Shown here: piece by piece, positions 7,736 through 14,267 of the stretch
Numbering within the stretch: position 1 is the stretch's first letter
Layout: each line of letters opens with the position of its first letter
Origin: Phoronis ovalis
Lineage: Eukaryota; Phoronida; Phoronidae
Reading direction: 5' to 3'
Length of the DNA stretch: 14,267 nt
Assembly: GCA_028565635.1 (NCBI GenBank)
Contig: JAOXYB010033318.1
Location: forward strand, 1 to 14,267
Program-made: the position numbers and the translations under genes
The notes under the pieces: generated by a model
Told to the model about the DNA's origin: nothing
Seen by the model: the letters and a program-made list of their open reading frames with translations, nothing else
Database searches by the model: none

Positions 7736-10700
7736 ATGGAGGCTGTAGTAGACGAAAATGTTGCTACGGAGGATTTAAAGGTAAATTTCAGTGTTATTTG
7801 TACATTTAAATATTACAAGACTTTGTGTGAAATACCACAATAAGCTATTTAATCGCATACACTTAAACTTTTTTTCATAATCTACATATGTTCATTTACA
7901 AAAAGAACATTCTGTAAATATCGTCAGCAAGAATTGAAGAATTATAAAAATATTAAAAACAACAATGATCTCATCTGACTTGCTGACCCCAATGATAATA
8001 CATGGTAAAACCCTTACTCGCACACGGATTTTCCTGGTATTAAACTGTTGCGTTAATGGTGACTCACGGCCACCCTAAATATGTGTAATTTCCAGATTAT
8101 TGCGGCTTATTTAAAGCGATGTACCTTCTTCGTTATTCAGGAAGTATATTGTTTGATCAACTTCTTTTACCGCTTTTTTGTAACAGCTGTGCTAGTCCTG
8201 CACACATGAACCCACTATGGACAGATTGCGGCTTGCCGTAGTGTCTTGGCCAGCTCCTATCTCAGAGTGGTTGAAGTTCGAAAAGAATTACTTGCTTAAT
8301 TTAGTCCCGAATTTAGTAAATGTATTCCACACAAATTTTTGCTTCTGCTTATTCCTTGACTCTTTCGCTTATACAAGTACCATAACTTTATCAAAGCTTC
8401 CACAACAGATCAGGATAACATACAAAATGCACTCTTGAAGGTCCGTCATCCATTGCACGGTTATTATGCTATTGCGCTAACTTGAAGCCTAGTCAAACGC
8501 TTCGACCACTCTGAGACAGAGCTGGTCATGACCCTACGGACAAGCTTTAGGATTACAACTGTGAATGTTTTGTCACACTGACTAAAAATTCTGAAAACAT
8601 ATAACATTTACTTTTCAAGGCAAACTGAATTTTTCAGCAATTACATCCATTAATAAAATTATACATGCCAAGAAAAAAAATTGAATTGTTTAAGTTTTCA
8701 AATACCTTAATAATGGTAATAGAAGTTCTTTCTGTAATGAACATTATGTTGACGTATGGGACTATTATAAGTATTTTGGAGAAAAATACCGAGGACTGCT
8801 GGTGCTGGTGATGGTATAAGGACGCAATTGATGTTCCCCTCCACTTCTATAGTAATTTCATGTAACTTAAGTCATTATAAAAATTTCCCAAACATTGTGC
8901 AAAAAAAACAGAACTTAAGATTATTATGTATCCTACTCCCAGTTAATTTTTCATGCAGGCATGACCACCAAAACTTTTTCTATTCCACTATGTAGACTAC
9001 CCCCCCCCCCGGAAAAAAGGAACCTTACAACTGACAAATTTCATAGCTTTGCCCTAGCTCAAATAATCCTATCAAATTTTGGTTAATTTACAAAAAAAAG
9101 CTAATACTAGTTTCAATCTCTTGCACAGTGATTTCCCTTTCAAACAAAAGCAAAAAAGCCAGCACCAAGGAGGAAACAAGGAAAAATTATTAATTTAAGG
9201 TTGACACACTACTTCCAGCACAGCCAGCATTTGCGCCATCACTGTAGTTACATTAATTGTAACCTTATGCCTTCTTTATGGAAGTCAGTAGACATTCTTT
9301 AGCATCCCTGAAAGGTAGATAGAACCACTATTTACTTCTTTGCCATATAGGCAGATGACTGCCCAACTCAAAACGTATACCTATATGCTACTTGAACTAG
9401 GCATTTTTGCCACTAAGAATGACATCTAGCTACAACAGTTTTTGAACTTGAGATAACAAGTGGAAAACAGATCCACTCCACAGCCAAGTTAGCATTGGTA
9501 GATTAAATAGAAGCATAGCAAATAAGTCATTAAAATCAAGAGTAGATATTTAAAATATAACAGTCACAGCTCACTAGTAAACAAATGCATTTTTGTTTTT
9601 CAATTTTAGAGGTTTGAGAAGTTGTATAATGACCAGGTTCAGTCAGGACATGTAACAGATGCGGCACAATTTGAGTATTCTTGGTGTTTAGTTCGTAGTG
9701 CATACAGCTCAGACATGAAGAAAGGTCTAGCACTATTAGAAGGTAATCTGCTACATGACGAGGCCCTCTTCAGTGAGACCGGATTCATCAGCCCAGTTTA
9801 TATGTGGTTATTGATATACAATATTTATAAAACCAACTGGAGCATCAGATCAGTACACGTAAAGTACTTTCACACTACAAACTTATGCTTATTTCATATT
9901 TTTGGAGATTCTCCATTGTACTATTAGTTTACATATATAGTCCGATTTGGAACAGTTTCACTGCTTTTTATAGAGTTTGTGCTTGTATGAGACATCCTGG
10001 AAGTTACTCAATTATCTCAATAGAAAACAATGTCAGATTTACAGATAAACTGGAAAATCCACAGGAAAAATTATAAAATGTTTTAAAGTTTACTAGAAAT
10101 GATTGCATATTCATTAAAATATTGATTTGCTCTTTGGAAAATCATGAGCTGCTCACCAGTATAGCAAAGAATTCAAATAAGATCTAATTTCTGTTTTAGA
10201 TCTGTTCAGAAGAACCAAAGACGAGCAAGCGAAACGAGACTACTTATACTACTTAGCGGTAGGATGCATACGTTTAAAGGTTTGTGAAAAGTTACCATGA
10301 TTCTAGTCCAGGTCATAACAGAGCCTCATTTTCTGTTTTAACAGCTTTTGTATTATGTTTAAAGCTTGCCAACTTCCAATGCAATCCAGGATTGCTGTAT
10401 TTGTTTGACCATTTTTTTTTGCTCTAGTAACAAACATTTTGCTACGTTTAATAAATAGAAGGTTGTTAGCATTTGATGTGACTTATATTCTGCTAAAGAG
10501 TATAATCCTTGTTCGATCACAGCAAATAAAGGAGTAGTACAGTCTAGCCCTGTAGCCATATGATTCTTTGTGCACTAAGATTATGAAAGAAGAAAGCAAG
10601 ACAAACACGTGATTGGTTGTAAATTATGTTTTTGCAGCTGTAAATAATGTACGCACTGTTTTTATATAATTTAAGAATTATGATAAAGCAAAGCTGTAAA

Positions 10701-11112
10701 CATTGTATGCACTATTTTATATCGTTGTAGCAGTATGATAAAGCTGTAAATAATGTATGCACTATTTTATATCATTCTAGGAGTATGATAAAGCACTAAA
10801 ATATACAAATGCTATTTTATACGTTGAACCGAAAAACCACCAGGCACAACAGCTGAAAGAACTGATCGAAAAAAGAATGAAGAAAGGTATGTAGATGCTG
10901 TATAATATGTAGTATAATATGTAGTATAATATTCAAATCTTATCCCAGGTGTCAAGGTTTCAATTCCGTAAAATGTGAATGTAATGTTTCATATTTTCAT
11001 TGCAGATGGTTTGATTGGAATGGCAGTCCTTGGTGGAGCAGCCGCTGTAGGAGTTGCTGGTATTGTAGGACTGGGTGCGTTAATAGGAATTGCAGCAGCA
11101 AAGAAAAAATAG
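7736..11112 (+). CDS. FIS1: FIS1, mitochondrial and peroxisomal fission 1 protein (five exons, complete)
   Basis: Exons are 7736-7780, 9610-9742, 10200-10279, 10781-10886 and 11006-11112. Coding length is 471 nt, or 156 residues plus TAG, close to the 152 residues of the human protein. All introns are GT-AG, with phases 0,1,0,1. FIS1 is a tail-anchored outer-membrane protein of mitochondria and peroxisomes; its TPR-like helical bundle faces the cytosol and engages fission and quality-control partners. Visible family marks are MEAV at the N-terminus, QFEYSWCLVRS (35-45, with the conserved C41), GLALLE, then RDYLYYLAVG and EYDKALKY in the TPR-like repeat (about 71-104), and a C-terminal membrane span (about 125-152) rich in Gly and Ala after KKDGL. 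The protein ends in AKKK, a basic tail typical of this targeting class. The start has a good context (A at -3, G at +4). No lesion is visible. Confidence 0.97.
8232..8545. mobile_element. Foldback / MITE-like inverted-repeat element in FIS1 intron 1
   Basis: The left arm (8232-8280) and the reverse complement of the right arm (8499-8545) match over about 47 nt with scattered mismatches. The shared core is TCTCAGAGTGGT with CCGTAG and CCAGCTC further out. About 218 nt separate the arms and encode nothing I recognise. I could not identify target-site duplications. On the minus strand the core resembles a tRNA D-arm (GAGTGGTCGAAGCG), followed at 8497-8481 by a possible anticodon-like arm with a 5-bp stem and 7-nt loop. 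An alternative reading is therefore two tRNA-derived SINE fragments in opposite orientation. Confidence 0.5.
9000..9010 (+). repeat. Poly-C tract (11 C)
   Basis: An 11-base C homopolymer lies in FIS1 intron 1. It is likely length-variable and prone to sequencing error. Confidence 0.75.
9743..10199 (+). other. FIS1 intron 2
   Basis: The donor GTAATC follows GAAG and the acceptor CTGTTTTAG precedes ATCTGTTC; the intron splits a GAT codon. The frame stays open from exon 2 into this intron up to 9927, which is only a read-through. No other feature is seen. Confidence 0.85.
10280..10780 (+). other. FIS1 intron 3
   Basis: The donor is GTTTGT and the acceptor CATTCTAG precedes GAGTATGAT (phase 0). 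The last 145 nt are tandem copies that include degenerate duplicates of the start of exon 4. The rest has nothing recognisable. Confidence 0.85.
10636..10790 (+). repeat. Tandem repeat spanning the FIS1 intron 3/exon 4 boundary
   Basis: Units carrying AGCTGTAAA..TGTATGCACT and TTTTATAT recur at 10636, 10691 and 10741; the last two are exactly 50 nt apart. The true exon 4 start, GAGTATGATAAAGC, follows in the same 50-nt register. The copy beginning at 10731 matches the first 43 nt of exon 4 at about 30 positions without gaps, and would translate as QYDKAVNNVCTILY against EYDKALKYTNAILY. An earlier copy at 10676 reads NYDKAKL and then stops. Each copy has an AG just before it, so they look like decoy exon starts. 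Confidence 0.75.
10901..10932 (+). repeat. 12-nt microsatellite TATAATATGTAG in FIS1 intron 4
   Basis: Two full units and a partial third unit of TATAATATGTAG sit shortly after the exon 4 donor. Confidence 0.8.
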
Positions 11113-14060
11113 ACATTATGTCTCATATATTACCTTTTACTTACATGGAACTAGAAACTATATTCTGGTTTATGTCAGCTGATGTACGTACTATGCTTTA
11201 CATGTATATGAATGATTCATCTCATCAACGTGTACTTTGAATATTTGTACTTGAGTATTTCTCCAAGCATGCTTGCTAACCAGGAGTATTAAGTTCAAGT
11301 GATAATAATTCTTGTCCGTTAAATTTTACTGCTTTTACTCTGCATGCAGAGGTGTCTACAAGATATTTGCTGTTTATTTTCTTGTAGTAGCTGTGGTTTA
11401 AATGATTATGTAATAGTGTGCATTGTTAAGAGATATCTTGTTATGAGAGTGTTAATCAGTATGCAAGCAAGTTACATGTATAGTTACTTAAACACAATTT
11501 GTACAATGTTTTTTACAAATTATCATTTCAATAATATAAATTACTTCAATTATTTATAAGTAAACTGTTTCATTGAACCCGTTATCGAAAGAACAATGTC
11601 ACTCGTAAATAAATGGCAAGGAATCGTCAAGCAAAATATGGCACTTGTACTTTGTGCAAACATGAATAAGCAACTTCAATATAAATTTAGTTCATACTGA
11701 ATCTTATGTTTTAGCAAAAGATAACTTTCAATCTAAGCTCAATCTTTCTGATATGGTGGAAAGAGAAAGCACTGATCAAAAGTAAAATACAGTTTTGGAC
11801 CAAACTCATATAGGAGTAACTATCTCACCAAATCGAATGTCATCAAATGAGCATTCATTGTGATACAAATAAGCAATTTTATGCTAATAATGGGTGCTTG
11901 TTTGATTGTATCTGGGTGTGGACATTGAATAGAGGGTGTCATTGAAGGTTGGTCATTATTTAAATTTTTCTATTGATGGGACCGGCATATTCAGGGAACC
12001 GTAGGCACCTTTTGGAAAAATTGTCTGTCCAGTACATTTTTGTGCATTTGCATTAAACAAGTAAGTTAATCTTTTTGTATTAATTAAGGTACATTTTTGC
12101 CCTTTTTATGCTGGATGTATAGTCCCATTGATTAAATCATAATAATTTGGTTTTGCACTGGATCAGTCCCTTCAGTAGAGAACATACATTCTGGGCATAC
12201 ATTAATGCATTGGCAACGGTTGATTAATCAGTAAGTAAGGTAATTAAATCGGGATTAGGTAGATTCCAAGTTATATTGAAATATTGTATCCACTTTATTT
12301 TGTCTATCCCCTTTATTTTGTCTTCGAGTATTCCTAGCATTTAGTACATAGTGCATTACAATGTTTTTAAAGAATTGCCAAGCACTAAAAGTAGATTAGG
12401 TAATCTGATGTTGTTAAATTGGAAACCGTAATTTCTCGATTTCTGTTTTAGAACTTGCAGATTTCTAAAGTAAAAGGGCTTTTTTAAAGGTCAGATTTTG
12501 TGTCTGAATTACAAATTATTATTTTGATGAAAAGCAAAGTTTCCTGGAGATTTCTTTCCCGTAGTTATTTTAGAATCAAATAAAATTACAACGATATCTT
12601 TGTGGTGTTGGTCACTATGATGATGATAAAAATGCATAGTTTACTAAATGAAATAATTCAATGGAAGCAGCAATACACTATCTGATTGGCATGTGCAACT
12701 TGTTCACAATAATCTTTAACTGCAATTGATACCATTAATCTTTCAACGGATACAGACGTTGGCTGTTTTTTGTATTTTTTTCTTAATTTTAAAAAAGATT
12801 AATGCCATCAGATGTTATGACTGAAGAAAATGTCAAATTTCTATCATTTTAGTTGTATGACAACATTGTGTTTCTATCTAGTTATTTCCGTTTAAATAGC
12901 AACAAGGTTTAAATTTCTTCTGCAAAGTTTGCCATTACCATTTTTATGTCACGGGTTTACAGATTGACAACACTGTTTTACATGGAGACAAAAATATGTA
13001 GTGTTACAATGAATCTGATGATTTTTTTAATCCAAATATATACTGAATCTGTAAATGTTTGTTTACATAAAAAGATTAATTTCTTTTACAACTGATGTTA
13101 GATCATTTGATATGTGCGTTTCGGGGAATTTTTTAGACATTAATTCGTGAATTTTTGTGGTATTTACAATCTGATCATAACAAATAAGGACATTGTTGTA
13201 AATTATGCCAATTTCAGGAAATATTAGATGCTGTTATACCATGTAAAAAATTTGAAGCAAATTCCAACTTTATAATGTGAACAAAAAACACCTCTACCAA
13301 CAGATTATACTTCAAACAGATTATAACCAAATCCACTTCATATCACTTATGTAAACATATTATTTTTTTTACAATCGAGCCATTGTAAATGTACTACTAA
13401 ATTATTTAAGTTGTTATAATAACTTAAAACAATTGACATCATAGTAATTTTGAGAAGTTAACTTAAGAAGTATTGAGATTCAGTGTATATAGTTTTTATT
13501 ATATCTGGAAAAGCAAAGATTAAATGTGAGTACCTGAAGTCTATTCTTTTAAGGTGCTAGATACATACAATTAAAATAGAATGTTTGTTTTATTATATAT
13601 TACAATAACAAAAAGTTTAGTTGATTATTATTATTATTATAATAAGTAATTTATGTTGGAATTCTTTCTTTAAAAATAAATGTAAGGATTATGAAAAATT
13701 ACTTTATCTTTCACATGATTATGTAATTAGCATGGAGGCCAGTTTGGCCTGCTATTTTTAAATGGCGTGCTTCGATACATATGAAACAATGGAAACATTT
13801 CTGGTTCATTGACATTTGTTGGGTCATATCTTTGAATAAAGTAAATTTTTTAAAATCTTAGACACTATTTTAGAGAATATATCACTTCGAAGTTAATCAT
13901 GGCCAAATTTCACCTATGTAACTATGGGAGCTTTGGAGCAAAACAAATTTGTTTTCTCAAAAAAGTTAAGTTTTTACCCCCACCAACCCATGGTCTACGT
14001 GAATCCACCTTCGAATTGTCAAGTCAACGCTTTGTCTTTCCCGAAATGGGAGCAATGTAA
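11113..14060 (+). other. FIS1 3' UTR and intergenic DNA
   Basis: I find no coding exon on either strand; short open frames such as 11344-11559 look random in composition. A small (ATT)n tract lies at 13624-13643. AATAAA hexamers occur on the plus strand at 11608, 12579 and 13835, among others. Where the FIS1 transcript ends cannot be decided from sequence alone. Confidence 0.5.
11608..11613 (+). other. Candidate FIS1 polyadenylation signal AATAAA
   Basis: This is the first AATAAA I see downstream of the FIS1 stop codon and would give a 3' UTR of about 500 nt. Later hexamers at 12579-12584 and 13835-13840 could give longer forms. Confidence 0.4.
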
Positions 14061-14067
14061 CGTGCAC

Positions 14068-14267
14068 TCTCGGGTACAAACATGGCCGCCAGTCGGCCGC
14101 CCCATGTTGGAAATAATCGGGGGTCGAACTTACATCCTATGTCTACTTTGACCAGTATTTACCCTATACCAAATATGAAGGTGATCCGATAAAAACAAAA
14201 GCTATTATTGCGAACCAACATCTCGAGAACAAACATGGCCACCAGTCGGCCATCTTGAACGTGATCC
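14068..14267 (+). repeat. Hairpin-bearing direct repeat running off the right edge
   Basis: Two copies of a motif containing ACAAACATGGCC(G/A)CCAG and TCGGCC lie at 14068-14112 and 14221-14259, about 153 nt apart. Each is internally palindromic. The first has AACATGG pairing with CCATGTT plus an inner GGCCG/CGGCC. The second has ATGGCC pairing with GGCCAT. Local GC is much higher than the surroundings. This is probably part of a dispersed noncoding repeat that continues beyond the window. Confidence 0.6.

Larger units (their letters stand above)
7781..9609 (+). other. FIS1 intron 1
   Basis: The donor GTAAAT follows the AAG codon and the acceptor TTTTAG precedes AGGTTTGAG (phase 0). The foldback element at 8232-8545 and an 11-C run at 9000-9010 are the only distinct structures. 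No exon between the two is needed, since the protein reads through without a gap. Other parts show nothing recognisable. Confidence 0.85.

Noticed and set aside
8217-8438. A 73-codon plus-strand open frame in FIS1 intron 1
   Set aside because: It mostly spans the left arm and interior of the inverted-repeat element and has no protein-family features.
9622-9927. A 101-codon plus-strand open frame
   Set aside because: Its first part is FIS1 exon 2 read from an internal Met; the rest is read-through into intron 2 and does not match FIS1.
13736-13750. Perfect short palindrome AGGCCA-GTT-TGGCCT
   Set aside because: The arms are only 6 bp and the site is isolated, with no T-tract or RNA gene nearby; this is expected by chance in several kilobases.
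1-14267. CRISPR arrays, operons, tRNA or rRNA genes, viral genes
   Set aside because: I scanned both strands and found no regularly spaced identical repeats, bacterial-style gene packing, complete tRNA cloverleaf, rRNA-like segment or viral protein. The intron-containing genes show this is a eukaryotic chromosome segment.

Overview
This is animal nuclear DNA: AT-rich, intron-bearing and full of diverged repeats. The protein family content (a metazoan FIS1 and a lineage-specific secreted cysteine-rich protein) and the style of the repeats suggest an invertebrate, most likely a mollusc such as a bivalve. That taxonomic call is inference; no organelle, bacterial or viral gene was seen.

Two protein-coding genes can be reconstructed exon by exon, with every splice phase agreeing. 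On the minus strand, six exons between 5802 and 1804 encode a 284-residue secreted protein. It has a signal peptide, a short predicted coiled coil, a roughly 190-residue cysteine-containing block I cannot assign to a named domain, and a C-terminal half EGF-like module. On the plus strand, five exons between 7736 and 11112 encode a complete 156-residue FIS1, the tail-anchored TPR-like adaptor of mitochondrial and peroxisomal fission. The two genes are divergently transcribed from a 1.9-kb intergenic region.

Region by region: 1-514 has no recognisable gene. 515-800 is a decayed copy of the promoter and first exon of the secreted-protein gene, which suggests a tandem family continuing to the left. 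806-1803 is the probable 3' UTR and intergenic DNA. 1804-5802 is the secreted-protein gene; its introns hold a poly-G tract with a minisatellite and a low-complexity repeat patch. 5803-7735 is the shared upstream region, with a TATA box for the minus gene, a CTT-rich tract and a diverged tandem dimer carrying nuclear-receptor half-sites. 7736-11112 is FIS1; its first intron holds a foldback element and its third intron holds degenerate tandem copies of the start of exon 4. 11113-14267 is the FIS1 3' UTR and intergenic DNA, ending in hairpin-bearing repeats that run off the right edge.

Nothing in the sequence links the two genes functionally. The observations most worth following are the stop-free, in-frame 132-nt intron 4 of the secreted-protein gene, which would add a membrane-spanning segment if retained; the repeat-borne DR1/DR2 cluster upstream of FIS1; and the decoy copies of FIS1 exon 4.
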